This document shows positions 11,131 to 22,980 of a stretch of DNA of 64,000 nucleotides, piece by piece. Both the position numbers and the translations under genes were made by a program. Below the pieces are notes generated by a model. It searched no databases. It saw only the letters and a list, made by a program, of their open reading frames with translations, and had not been told where the DNA came from. This DNA comes from Odontocerum albicorne (Eukaryota; Arthropoda; Insecta; Trichoptera; Odontoceridae): positions 33,282,043 through 33,346,042 of the forward strand of contig OX463849.1 of NCBI GenBank assembly GCA_949825065.1, given 5' to 3'. Position 1 is the stretch's first letter, and each line of letters starts with the position of its first letter.

Positions 11131-13631
11131 TTGCTAAGCGATAGTGGAAATCAGTACTTAATAAAACACGTAAAAATATATCAATTAGATAACTGTCACA
11201 CATCTGTAAAGAAAAGTAGTGGAAATATGTTAAATAGACGAACAAAATTTTAAATAATAAATCAAAATAATCGTTTTGTATTATTTTATCATTCGTCTAT
11301 TTATAATTTTACACAAATGAAAATAGATTTTTCTTCATAAACATTTCGTTTACCGTTAATGGTAAAACAATACCTCGTATCCTACAACTAAGATAAAAAA
11401 ATATATGATTGAACATCAACTTGGCAAAATCTTTAACTACAAAAAATGATAGTAACTAGATACCTTTTATGATTTTGATTAAAATAATACCTTGCATCGC
11501 GTTAGTAAACACTGATATACTAAGTTTTTTTTCGTATCGTGTAAAATTTAGACTGTGTGTTACGAGATATTATTTTGTCATATGCGATATTTACTTCATA
11601 AACTTTATCACTAGTTTATGAAACTATTTTCAGTTTGATTTGAAGAGATTTCCATATGGTAATATGCTCGTTGGGTTAATTTTTAATAAGTGAAATAAGA
11701 ATATTAAACTTTATAACCGTGCCATTGGTGATCTCCTTGGTTTTATAGCCCGACCAGTAGCGAGGAAATCACGTCTTTGGTTCTCATGAGACTACCAACA
11801 CATACACGCTCTTCATTCTTCATACAAACACATCACACAGTCATACGTCCGCCACAATACAAACAACAGTTTCTGAAGTAGAATTTACATCAGATCTGGA
11901 TAAGTTACGGCCCGCAATCCATCACGTAAATTTTCGATGTTTCTAGAAATTGTATAAAAAATTGGTTTGGTAAAGGTACAATTTGGTGAATGTCTTGAAA
12001 TCTCTTTCAAACAACCACAAAGATGTTAAAAAGGTCTGAAGTGAAAACAAGACCGACATTTAAAAAAAAATCAACTACCGTACTGGAAGTCGAACATCTT
12101 ATAAACAACCAAAGAGGTTCGATACATATAGAAGTTCAACTATAGTCCACTTAAATACACATTTTACTTAATCATCTTTTCCAAACAACATAGAAAGCAC
12201 AGTCAAAATTTTAGTGATTAATTGTTCTATTAAAATAACTAATTTTCCACAAACTAAGAACTAATCATTTGTTTTATTTTTTTATCGAATAAATTAAACC
12301 AATCATGAATTGTTAAACATGCCAATTTTTTTTCCTATCTATTAGAAATGAATTGTTGCGAATTCAGAGCAGTTTCTAATGTCCTAGCGCAATTTAATTC
12401 AAATTTTTTATGTGCTTATAATGTAGTTTCAAACTTACATTTATTAACCTACCCTACCCAAAAATGGATTTGAAAAATATACATTTTTTTTTCAAATATC
12501 CATCTCATTACATATTTATTCTATTCGGTTTCTTCTTTCTAAATTTTCCACCCTCAAAGTCAACCATTTAAATTTAAATAAACCTTCGCCTGATGGAGTC
12601 CTCTAGATCTTTTTATCCAGCCTATCACCAAAACAAGTATATGAGTATTTTTATGCAAGTAAATACGAGTTTTTTTTAAAATAAACATGCATTAATGTTG
12701 ATAAATTTTACTGGCGACGAACTTTGGTACTGATTTGGAGTTCATTCTAATTGCGTTCCGAAATTTTATTGGAAAAAAATTTTACAAATGTTTCAAACGT
12801 TATACAAATCTTAAGTACTAAGCACAACCTTGATATTAAAGAAACTCATTGATTTTTTTTATTGATAAATTACTTGTTTTACTTTTATCGTATAAGTTTT
12901 TCCACATATTTTCTAAAGACGCAATGGTTAAATTTTTACTACGGGTAAAAAATAAATGTTATTAATACGGCCCTCATGTTGAAAATATTGCTCAGGCCTG
13001 ATCTACGTGGACATTGTATGAAATACATTAAGTCGACGAAAACTGATTGAAGAGTAACAAAACATATACCACCAAATCAAAAAAGATTTTACAATCCATT
13101 TAAACTATTATAAATTGAACTTTTATGGTTTTATTTTTTTACTTATTGGTAGAAACTTAATATTTTGTTTGGTTTCATGTAGATAGATCCTTTTAGGTAT
13201 TAAGATAAATATGCCAAATTTAATTACGGAATACAAATTTAAGACACGGAGTAAAGGGTACATGTAATATAATTGTTCCATTTTTGGGGTGTTCAATGAA
13301 GAAATTTCCCCTTTTATAACTGATTAATTATACACTTTTTACCGTGTAACTTTTTTTACATGATAAGCAAAACTTGTGGGAAAAATGTATCAGAATTTTT
13401 GTTGTATGGACACATTATAACCTGGAAATAAAAGTACGCGCGCAGACTTTGATATACATACTTCATCGTTTTTTTAACTTCCCGAAACAAAACGAAACCC
13501 ATTCAAATTGGTTTTTGAATATTCTGTATTTATTTTTCATAGAAATAGTTCATGTTTCGATATTAAAATTTAATTACATACAAACATATCACTAAGCCAC
13601 GTCTCTTGGGGGAAAGGCAGAGAGAAAATAT
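11131..13631. other. AT-rich DNA with a decayed SINE
   Basis: No gene recognised. About 11975-12115 resembles the antisense body of the tRNA-SINE family (CAACCACAAAGATGTTAAAA then AAGTGAAAACAAGACC). The rest is unremarkable AT-rich sequence. Confidence 0.45.
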
Positions 13632-13925
13632 ATGTTTCGAGGCTTTCGTTATTTCACGGATCAGTTGTATAAGGTATTTTGGAATGTTGTTCCAATTGTT
13701 ATGGCTTTTGATGCCGACGTTCGAAAACGTTGCAATTTTAATCTTAAGGTATTGTTTGTGGTCAACTTTGCCGTCGTTTATGGCGTAGTTTACTATGAAC
13801 AAGCCCTGAAAATGAAAATTGTAACGTTTTCGAAATGTTAGCATCAGAAGCCAAACCATACGGTTCAACACTCCGACAACAGATCTCCAAATTCTTTCAA
13901 TCAATTAAACAACTTTCGCCTCCTT
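13632..13925. repeat. ~290-bp imperfect palindrome (foldback)
   Basis: The two halves are reverse complements over nearly the whole length, centred near 13775. The strongest arms are 13698-13740 and 13810-13855 (e.g. ACGTTCGAAAACGTTGCAAT against ATTGTAACGTTTTCGAAATG). Weaker pairing continues outward to GAGGCTTTCG / GGCGAAAGTT and inward to the centre. Short open frames on opposite strands have similar translations because of this symmetry; I see no reason to call them genes. Confidence 0.75.
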
Positions 13926-14084
13926 CATATTCAAACATTTCTATACACATATCTTCACAGTATTGATCTTACTTTTCCTTCCTTCTTCAGCCCAGTTCAT
14001 GCTTCACTTCCATACGCCAAGGTGGGATAAGTTAGTTTTAACAATTAAGGTTTATTTAGAAAAAATGGCAGGTTATTTATATAC

Positions 14085-14750
14085 TCGTACATACATATTG
14101 TACATATCATCACACCATTTCTCTGTCGGGATAGGCAGATAAAACTGAGCATCAGACTTTCCTTAGCTTCTTCTACATCTATACACCTTCTTATATACAA
14201 CCTCTACGGTTAATCTGAGTTTCCTTCTTTCAGAATATCATTCACTTGATCGAACCATACTTTCCTTGGTATTCCTCTCGCACGGTTTCCATTCACATTT
14301 GCCCTATATATGTGTTTTGTCAGTATTACTTCATTCATTCGTTCCACATGCCCAAACCGTCGTATAGTGCTTTTCTTAATCATACTCAACACATCAGCCT
14401 TGCTACGTTCACATCCATTCCTAATTGCTTTATTCCGTATTATGTCATACATTGTCACTCCATGTCTTAAAGCACGCATTTCTACAGCATTTATTATGTT
14501 CCTCTTGATATTTTTCTAGGTTCACGTTACACACCCATACATCATAGTTAATACTTAAATACTGTTGTGAACTATTCAGTTCAAGTACATATAATATATT
14601 TATTGTCCCCTTCGGTTGATTTCCTTTTGCTACACGTCGTTCGATATGCCTCGTAACTTTTTCGTCATTTAAGAAAATACTACCTAAATAGTAGATTCTT
14701 CAATTTGCTTTAATCTTTCGTTACTCACTCATATATCGAATTTACTTTTT
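14085..14750 (-). pseudogene. LINE A (RTE-like) remnant with its best-preserved C-terminal frame
   Basis: The minus strand keeps an 89-codon open segment (14479-14210) reading MRALRHGVTMYDIIRNKAIR, then 'KSTIRRFGHVERMNE' and 'RGIPRKVWFDQVNDILKEGN'. This is the C-terminal region after the RT domain of RTE-type endonuclease-reverse transcriptases, with the 'GH-VxRM' block usual in that family. The 3' terminus (CATCACACCATTTCTCTGTC, antisense of the LINE A end) is at 14105-14130. No RT catalytic region is left; dead. Confidence 0.75.
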
Positions 14751-14794
14751 ATTTCAAAGTGTGCAAATATTATTACAAGACAAACTCTTCAACC

Positions 14795-14885
14795 TGACAG
14801 GAAGCCATCATTTACGTGCAATCGGGAATCGACCCCAAAGCATCTGGGTCGAAGACTGGCAACTATCCAACTAGGCCACGGAGGT
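14795..14885 (-). mobile_element. tRNA-derived SINE B head
   Basis: Reverse-complemented: CCTCCGTGGCCTAGTTGGAT (A box) ... GGGGTCGATTCCCGATT (B box), then a body shared with 36308-36430 ('ATGGCTTCCTGT...' against 'ATGGCTCCCCTA...'). A second tRNA-headed SINE family, differing from the common one in the anticodon-arm region (CCAGTCTTCGAC). Confidence 0.6.
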
Positions 14886-14989
14886 TGCCGGTATGTGTAT
14901 ACTCGTATGTCATATAAAAATCGTTTTAGCCAAAAATATGGCACCAAAATACTTTTGTGGGCTATCATCTTAGCAAATTTTGACATTGG

Positions 14990-17017
14990 CCCAGGTTATT
15001 TACAAAATTGTCTATAGCGAATCAATGAATAGAAAATACGTCATGAGCGTTTTGAACATTGTGTATTTTCGCCGTCATTACAGAAACCATCATAAAAAGT
15101 AAAAAAAAAAGGAAAAAAAAAATTGACAAAAATTAGCCTAAGATTGACAGCGGATTAAAAACATATATATTGTCAATAATCAGATGTAAACATTCACGCC
15201 GTTTCCATTTCAGAGTAGGTAGAAAGGACTAAGCACCAATATTTTCTACCTTCACCTATATTTAATGGCTCCTGAACATTTTACTAACAACTCGTTCGAT
15301 TTATCTGACTTAAACATGAAAATAACGTTATATAGTAGTATTTACACATACACATGTAAATGATATATGTAAATTTTCAAATATGGAGGTGCCCAAATTG
15401 AAATACAGAATCTTTGATAAATTGATATAAAACTAATTTGTGAAAAGTTTCGGCTTTTACTTTGTAGAATTCCGTAATAGAATCTTGAACAATTATCTAC
15501 TTTGTCATTTCATTAATTACGTTAATCCCCGCTACACATGTTTCTACCTCATATACCGAAGGTTTCTTCAAACTCTTATATCTTGTCATAAGAAAGGGGG
15601 TGAGCTGGTCGACATGATTGGAACTCTTTCGTAAATGTGAAACAAAAATCATACACAGTTTCTTGATAAAAAAACAATGTCGTTATTTTTTAATTGTCGT
15701 TACATGTAGTTGGTACCAAAGAGAAAAAAAATACAAAACGTAAAATGGAGGCTATCTGAAAAAAAAATTCAATTTTTTTACCCTTTTTTTCAACTTTTTT
15801 AAAAATAGTAATAAAGATAGTTTTTAATTTTTCAAGGTAGGAACGATATAAAAATATTGAATTGAATAATTGAGCAATCAATTGAATAAAACTTGAGATT
15901 TTATGTCGACCGGGTCGAAAAAAGTAATTTCGAGAAAAACGCGTTTAAAGTTTTGAGATTATTGTCTGAGTCATTCCGGTGCGGCGTAATTGCTGCCTCA
16001 TTTATAGCTATAACGTCATTAATATTGAGAATTCAAAAATTTGCTTTTGAGAACATATTCTTAAATGTCAAAACTTTAAAAATATGCAAGAAACAAAAAA
16101 AACGATTTTTCTAATTTCTAGAGTAGAATCCCCTTTAAGGCAGACTGGTGTCATTATACATCGGAAGTGTCTGTGGTCTATTGACCCACATGAAAAATGT
16201 TTATGAGTGAGGAAACCTTTTGTGTTATTTGGTTATTTCTTACTTTTTTTCCTTATGGCTTTGTATATCTCTAATGTTTATAAATTCATCGTTTTTTTAA
16301 TAATTTTCGTGACGTATGTCAAACTTGAACTTTACTATATTCGAAATTACAATTTGTGTCTTTAGATAAATGCAGAAAAATAGAATAGGAGATAGAAACA
16401 CCTGCAGCAGGGATTAATGTAGTTAGTGAAATAACAAAATAATTTACGATTAAATAATATGCGGTATACTAGTTAGCGCTTTGCACAACGTAATGTATCA
16501 TTTTGGAGGAAAACAATATCGAGGAATTGTTGATGAGGAAATACAATAAAAGATATTGTCAATAAATTTTTGAAGAAAACTTTCTGCAATGACGCAATGC
16601 CATTCACGTGATTGAGGTTACTTATCATCTTAAAAAATCAATAATAACGATTATCACATTAATAATTATGACTTGAACAAGTTATAAATGTATAAAAAAA
16701 TAATTGACATGCGTAATACGGAATGTTGTGAGGGCCTTTAAGTATTTTCGATCACTGTGCACTACCTCCGTAATATTTTCTTTGACAGGTTCCCACGAAA
16801 TTGAGAAATATTTTAAGAAAGGTCAAAAATGAAAAAGTGTTTTTTTCAAAATATGAACCAATTTAGTTGACCAATAATTCAGTAGCTTTTTACTGAAGTA
16901 TTATCGTTTTACAATGATCGATTTCTCTTATTCTTTAATTCGTATTCTTCCAAAAAATAAAACATGTCAAAAGAGTTACATGAAAAGTATATATTATATT
17001 GAGACAACGCTCCCAGA
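14990..17017. other. AT-rich DNA, no gene recognised
   Basis: Open frames at 15440-15634 and 15893-16114 lack recognisable motifs. The stretch 15880-16135 (GGTCGAAAAAAGTAATTTCG ... TAGAATCCCCTTTAAGG) looks like a dispersed-repeat sequence, but no second copy or inverted repeat was found in this window. Confidence 0.4.
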
Positions 17018-17345
17018 TTGTTCTATCAACCTATAAGTCGAACCAACCTGCCTTTGGAGATGCCGGTAGGTAGAGCAATCACACTGTTGAACCGTGGGTG
17101 TCCTCATATAGATGTATTTCATGTGTCGCTCAGCTCCTTCAGGAAGAATCTCTTGAATTTAGCGTAGTACTTGAAATAATTAAATATTTTTATATTATCT
17201 TACAGGCTACATTTTGTCACAGTATTTAAGTGTAACATATACATTTTTACAAGTCTTAAAATATTGAACTGTTTTATACATGTTTTTTTTGTACTTGTTA
17301 TATTTGGTCCTTGTACGAATTAGGGAAACCTGTAATATGCAAAGG
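17018..17345. repeat. R4 repeat, copy without MITE
   Basis: Parallel to 27431-28020: both begin GATTGTTCTATCAACCTAT, share GATGCCGGTAGGTAGAGCAA and end TTGGTCCTTGTACGAATTA. Copy 27431 contains a 246-bp MITE where this copy has none. Followed here by AATAAATTAATAAATG, a plausible retroposon 3' tail. The 27.2-kb copy is preceded by a LINE C-terminal frame, so R4 is probably a LINE 3' UTR. Confidence 0.7.
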
Positions 17346-18139
17346 ACCTGAAAAAAATAAATTAATAAATGGAGTTTAATTAATAAATTTTATTGAATTT
17401 GAACATTAAATTTTATTGAATATGAATACATCATATACATAAAACATATAAAATAATCCATTCCGGCACTAGCCGCAAAAATTTGGTAGATTTCGCCTGT
17501 GTGTGGGAGAAAAGTATATTTCATATTGCATAATTCTATTCGATATTATTTATTATACGCCAGTAATAAATAAATAAATAACAAAATAACAAATTAATAT
17601 TTTGTAAGCCTTAAGTAACTTATAAGTGTATTAATAGAGATACAATAAATGTATACAATCATGATAGGAACAAGAATTAACTATATACCTATATGTGCAA
17701 ACATTTAGAAACCAATGTACTTATTGTCTGCTTAAACACAAGTATTTATGGTTAGTTAGGTGGATAGTGCAACCAAATCCAATTTGATAGTATGATTTCA
17801 CTTTCATCGCCTCATTTTAAGTATCGAATAACTTCTATCGAGTAACTGTCGGCAGCCCCAGGTTCCAATCCTGGCGGATTCACTCCGAGACTGGTATTAT
17901 TCTTAGAGTATTGTACATCAAAACTTATGCTTTCTGTGGCTTATGTGCTAGATCACCAGATGGCGCTCTTGTCAGTGACATTGTTTTCTCTCAAACTCCC
18001 TTATTTTCTCTCATACCTCTCTCAAAATTGAATTAATTTGGTTGTGCAACGTTTTTCCAAATTTTCCCAAACGTATCATCCTTTCTATGGGTATCATTGT
18101 AATGTATTGCAATTTTGTTGTATAAAGTAAAACTTATTT
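17346..18139. other. AT-rich DNA
   Basis: No gene seen. A tRNA B-box-like string (GGTTCCAATCCTGG, about 17870) sits in a short GC-richer patch and could be a decayed SINE head; no acceptor-stem pairing supports a tRNA gene. Confidence 0.4.
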
Positions 18140-18345
18140 TTTCAATCAACCAGATAGGTAGGTGTTCAACAAGCCTGAAGTGAAAACCAAACAACTAACC
18201 ATTTTAAAAAACTGGCTACCGACAGGAATCAAACCCACAGCCCCCGGGCTGTAAGGTAGGCAGTTTATCAATTAGATCATGGAGGTACAAGATTGTCACA
18301 TGGCAATAAGCCCGCCAGGTTGTACTGTATACAACGTAAGTGTTA
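18140..18345. mobile_element. SINE pieces: antisense head and sense tail
   Basis: 18145-18290 is an antisense copy of the common tRNA-SINE (CAGGAATCAAACCCACAGCC, then the reversed A box region). It is followed at about 18299-18345 by a sense-oriented tail piece (GGCAATAAGCCCGCCAGGTT, GTACTGTATACAACG), so two fragments are juxtaposed in opposite orientation. Confidence 0.55.
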
Positions 18346-18349
18346 AGTT

Positions 18350-18790
18350 CTACATCAGCTCAACTATAAGAATAATATAGAAAAAGTCCTAAAAGAAATC
18401 CTCAGATATCTATGGTACAGAACAAAAGGCTATAACCTAAAATATGCGCACCATGCCGAACTTCTCACGGTGTATAACTATAGAAGCCTCAAAACACGAA
18501 GGCAAGAATCCATTGCGACAATCCTACTAAAGGTTTTTCAAGTTTGCTTTAACTGTACCGCGATATTAGAAGCTCTAGGTTTATATGTCGCTAATAAATA
18601 TAGCCGTGCAAAAAATCACCCTCTGTTCTACATACCAACTTATAGAACGCGTATCATGGCTTTACACTTAGTCACGCGTGGTATACAGATATTGAACCAA
18701 TTGAGTTATTTTGTCGATATATTCACGGCACCGCTTAGCAGTATGATAATAATGCTGGCTGGTATTATTTCTTACGAATAAGCTAACTAG
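18350..18790 (+). pseudogene. LINE ORF2 C-terminal fragment
   Basis: A reading frame gives '...VLKEILRYLWYRTKGYNLKY' about 18385-18445, then 'YRSLKTRRQESIATILLKVF' and 'HPLFYIPTYRTRIM'. The arrangement 'L.R.YL.x-K..Y-x-L..RR-x9-VF' and 'FY.P.YRT' matches the post-RT C-terminal domain of I/Jockey/CR1-type LINEs. 103 codons are open from 18470 to 18781, but it lacks the RT core and has no start context. Clade unresolved. Confidence 0.6.
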
Positions 18791-20251
18791 AAGCAGACCC
18801 TCTTTGCGTAATAGGAGAAATCCGTACACAATGGATAAAAAAACATCGAAATAGATACGCAAATAAATATCCACATGTACAGTGATTTTCATCTGCACAA
18901 CTTCCCAAATCCCAACAATGAAGAAGAACAATCACTTACAATATAATAAGATGACCATTCTCTTGTAATAAACTCCGGTGACCATCAGCAGAAGCAATGC
19001 GGTGGTAACGCAGATTAACCGCAGGTCACGTAACTCCTTTCGTTCCGTTTATTTATCACCTATTGTCCGGCGCTGTCCAACAGTATCTGTCCATCACACA
19101 CCTTTATTGAAATCGGCTAAACTTCACACTCCTGGGAGAGTAATAAGAAGTCAATTTCAAGTTTGACTGGTCTCGTTTATTCGTGCTCTGATACAGTTCT
19201 GTCAAAGAACCTCTTTGTATAATAGTAACATGAAAGATTTGTCTTGATTAATTTATTTATTAAAAAAAAATACGACACTTAAGTGTTCCTTTTTTTTTTT
19301 TATTTCAACGGTCAAATGACCTTTTTGATTCAAATATTAAAAAACAACAACAAATAAAATTTAACATTGACATATTAGCAGTGTTATAATTTAAAATCAG
19401 TATAAGTGGAACAACACAAAAATTTAATGTATATAATTCTATCCATTTGTCCTAGCAACAACAACTTCTTTACTTTACTGCTGTAAGTAGTCATAATCAT
19501 ATAAAAATCTATACAATACCCATATTGATTACCCAATCTGCGCAGTCTTGTTATGCAAGTTATACAAATAATAAGTTACAACCACATCACTGTTACAAAA
19601 CATTTTGTCAGGTGTACCTCCAAGTAACGTGTAACATGACAAACTGGGCTAGTTCCTTAATTATTGAAATACGAGCTGAGAAGTCAAACATTTTTCTTCT
19701 TTATAATAAGGTTGCAGGACTCATCGCTTCCAACATCAGATCATAATCCAACTCAGTTATTGGGGTCTGAGTTTAAAGATCTGCACTTTAAAATCCACAG
19801 GCACGTTTATTAAACAAAAGTATAAACAAAAACAATGGCACCGACTTAAAGAAAATAACAAATTTCAAAACTTTTACTACACTAGGTTCATCATACAGAT
19901 GTATTTAGAGCTCTTCCTTATACCTCTGTCTCCATGCGCTATCGAGAATCTTTTCACAATATATTTTCAATACTTAGTTTTAATTCACTTTCATTATTTA
20001 TATCTCTAGATGTAAATAATAAAATTGCAGAGCCAGTTCAACACTTTAAATATGTGGGATGCTGGCTGAATATAGTAGTACTAGTCTCAACAGATCAAAG
20101 TAGGAGTGGAGATGGCATTAAACTGCTTCTACAAATTGTAGAATCTCCTCTGATACAAGGATTTCAATCTTGACTGACTTATGCAAATTTCATGTTACTA
20201 TAAATTCTCTGTCGAAACTAGACACTTACTCAGTCCAACACAAAGAAGCTA
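18791..20251. other. AT-rich DNA, no gene recognised
   Basis: Nothing supportable. The open frame 19934-20173 has no recognisable domain. Confidence 0.4.
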
Positions 20252-20803
20252 AAGGGTCTTTTAAATTGAGCGGTTTTTTTTTAAATCTTGGATAAAACAC
20301 AGATGGCGTCGCGAACTTGCCTGGATCTTGTGACGTTTGAGAAGTGTAATGTATGACATTTATAAAAATTGGAGTCGTATACATTACAACAACGCGTTCA
20401 AATTGTTGAATTATTTTATGTATTGTAATCTCCGGAAACGGTGATGTTAAGTAGCCACCAAGATCATGTGATCTGACACCGTTGGAATATTTTCTCTGTG
20501 GTTACGTGAAAAACCACGTCTATAAAAATGACACCCAATCAATTCCTGAGCTGAAGGACGAAATTATTCGTGTTATTGGTGAGTTAGAACCGCAATTATG
20601 CCAAAATGTCATCGAAAATTTTGACAAAAGAGTGGACATCTGTGGAGCTGCAAGATATGGACATTTGGCGGATATTGTTTAAATGTTATATATTATACCT
20701 TAATGACCAATAAAACGTTTTTTTGAAATCAATGCAAATTGTGTGTTATATTCAAGAATAAAAAAAATAAAATGAAAAAAAACGCGCAATAATAAAGACC
20801 CTT
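20252..20803 (+). mobile_element. mariner-related MITE-like element, copy 1
   Basis: TA at 20250-20251 and 20804-20805 flank inverted ends AAGGGTCTTTTAAATTGAGC / ...AATAAAGACCCTT. Inside, 20460-20682 is an open piece of transposase C-terminus ('LTPLEYFLCGYVKNHVYKND' and 'IPELKDEIIRVIGELEPQLC'), the block after the third catalytic residue of the DD41D-like group. The catalytic core is deleted. The same deletion structure occurs in the copy at 36881-37446. Confidence 0.8.
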
Positions 20804-20805
20804 TA

Positions 20806-21189
20806 GAAACTTTTGAAACGTGGTGCTATTGAAGAATACTAGGAGTGTCATGAGTTGACCAAGTCCGTAATAATAACCTTTTAAAACAAATTTATACTCG
20901 TAAATATAAAGACATGTTTTCTATCATAAAAAAAGGGAGTTGGAGTGTTTAAGATACATAACTCAACTAACATTACAGGTAAAAGTTCAGGGCAGAAAAG
21001 TGTGAGAATAAGACTTATTCAGAGATGCTGTTTCAAAGATCAATATAGCTATGATCGCCAACCTCCGAAGAGGAAAGAAACTTTAAAGAAGTATATGTAT
21101 AATCGTATTTTCTTGACGAAAAAATAAACCGACGTTTTACAACCTTCATTCTCAACATAACGTTAGGAAAACATTGTAATATAATTGAT
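20806..21189. other. intergenic, no gene recognised
   Basis: One 60-codon open frame at 20945-21127 has no recognisable motif. Confidence 0.35.
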
Positions 21190-21800
21190 GCCAATAGAAT
21201 GTCTATTGTATGATATCTTTAATCTCTATTGTATAATATCCTTCACTGTCCCGCCGCCTCCTCTTATCTCGCTGAAATTTTTCAGCGTCTTTCTAATTGA
21301 TTAGCGCTACGCTCAAACAGAGATTGTCTATTGGCCTTTCCAGTTCACCGCTCCTCTTTTTTTACGTCGTCCTTTACTGTCCATGCAGTGAGACTCTGGA
21401 ATCAGTTACAAAGCAATATAAGACTCGCTCCGTCCTTGGCATGCTTTAAGAAACGACTGAAAAACTCTTAATTTCTAGTCAGTAAAATAATGTGTTAAAT
21501 TCCTGATTTTTCTTTTCCTTTCCTCTCCACCATCCCTTCCTTTCCTTTTGAATGGTGATATCTCACTTTATATGAAAAAGAATGTTCGGGTGATTGTCCG
21601 TCTTTGTGGGGTTCGTGGACACATGCTCACGTATGTGTTTATAGATTTCGTGGGGATGGATAGTCATTTGAAAGATTTATGCGACCACGTAACTTGCTGA
21701 ATTTTATTTTGTCTGGTTGGTTGGAAGAGATTGCCGCCTGGCAATAATCCCGCCAGATTGTATTTGCAATAAAAGTGTTAAATAAATTAATAAATGTCAT
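21190..21800 (+). pseudogene. CR1/L2-like LINE 3' end (SINE partner candidate)
   Basis: 21391-21472 reads VRLWNQLQSNIRLAPSLACF then KKRLKNS-stop, the standard C-terminus of CR1/L2-type ORF2. The 3' UTR ends at about 21715-21800 with GGTTGGAAGAGATTGCCGCC, GGCAATAATCCCGCCAGATT and a TTAAATAAATTAATAAAT tail. That terminal block is nearly the same as the 3' part of the tRNA-SINEs (e.g. 26858-26925, 61448-61530), so this LINE is the likely source of their tail. Confidence 0.65.
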
Positions 21801-22284
21801 TCAAACTGACTAAATACGGCAACACATTCGAAAAATCGATTAAGTCACCTGCAAATAAAACGCTGTCTTCACTATTTACACATCATTTCCCAATTTTCAA
21901 CATCATCATTTGATATCTCAAAAGTAAAATTTGTTTTTTTATCTTAATGCACTGCAAACACTATTTATTTGATTGAATCTTTCACTTACGAAATCGACTT
22001 TTTTTACCGACTTCAAGATAAAGTAAAATCAGTAAAATAAATGTCAAATCAATTAAATTTAAGTGTCGTTTTTACTTTTTCTACAGCCATTCCTATTCAA
22101 CATTTTAATCAATGACACCGCCATTAACATTTATTATGGATAAAGAATAATAAACATAGGCTTAATAAACTTGTTGATTAACAAATAAATGAGTAAATTA
22201 ATTCAATTGGCTAATATAATAATAAAAATCTTGTAAAACAAAACAATATTGAATATTTTTAAACGTTGCTATAAAGCGTCAACT

Positions 22285-22410
22285 ACAAGTATATTATCGT
22301 GCAAAACATAAACTATGAGTATATCGTTGGACGAACGACAACCTTAGAAATATCCTCGTGCAAAACATAAAGTAGAGTATATCGTCGTTTAAAGCACAAA
22401 CTACAAATCG
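22285..22410. repeat. 30-bp minisatellite, left tract
   Basis: Degenerate units of ~30 bp with consensus pieces GAGTATATCGTCGT and GCAAAGCACAAACTA. The same repeat resumes at 22757. Confidence 0.7.
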
Positions 22411-22756
22411 TTGTCGTTGCTGGACCTCGTAATCGAGGATCCCCTCGCCATTCCGACGTCAATAATGGCAAGCAAAACTGTTCCTTAGGGTTTTCGTATC
22501 TTTATTCTTTTTTCTCCTCTTTAAGTGAGAGAGCCGTTGCACACCAGCAAACTCACCGGCCACACCGCTGTACTGGATCCGATGGCACACCTGAAGTGAG
22601 ACGATCGGAGCACACTGGCATGTTTTTATCCGTTTCTTTTGAAGAATGTGTATGATGGAAGTTATAGACATCCTTATAGCCCCGAATCTACAGCGCGGGG
22701 TTCTTCAAATCAACGACCTTCCGCACGGAATTTCAGTGCGTTACCACGCGGCCATG
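22411..22756. other. insert splitting the 30-bp minisatellite
   Basis: Non-tandem sequence between two tracts of the same minisatellite. Its first ~60 bp (GTCGTTGCTGGACCTCGTAA, TCGAGGATCCCCTCGCCATT) match 49404-49470, so it is a dispersed element. Near the right end, GCGCGGGGTTCTTCAAATC and CCGCACGGAATTTCAG look like tRNA-related sequence, suggesting a SINE-like insertion. Termini not resolved. Confidence 0.5.
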
Positions 22757-22935
22757 CACTTCAAATATAATATATTGTCGTGCAAAGCACACACTTAAAG
22801 AACAAACTACGATCAAAAAACTCCACATGCGAATATATCGTCGTTCAAAGCACAAACTACGAATATATCGCTGTGCAAAGCACAACCTACGAATATATAT
22901 GTGTGCAAAACGAAAAACTACGAGTATATTTTACA
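22757..22935. repeat. 30-bp minisatellite, right tract
   Basis: Units CGAATATATCGTCGTTCAAA, CGAATATATCGCTGTGCAAA and a third with GTGTGCAAAACG, each ~30 bp and ending in ACTA or CCTA. Because it mostly avoids stops in two frames, it generates spurious open frames. Confidence 0.75.
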
Positions 22936-22980
22936 TCTCTACGTTTCACACCCGTACATCAAAATTATGTATCCGTGGCT

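Noticed and set aside
13563..13904. Overlapping open frames on both strands with similar peptides
   Set aside because: The similarity is a consequence of the palindrome, not of two related genes.
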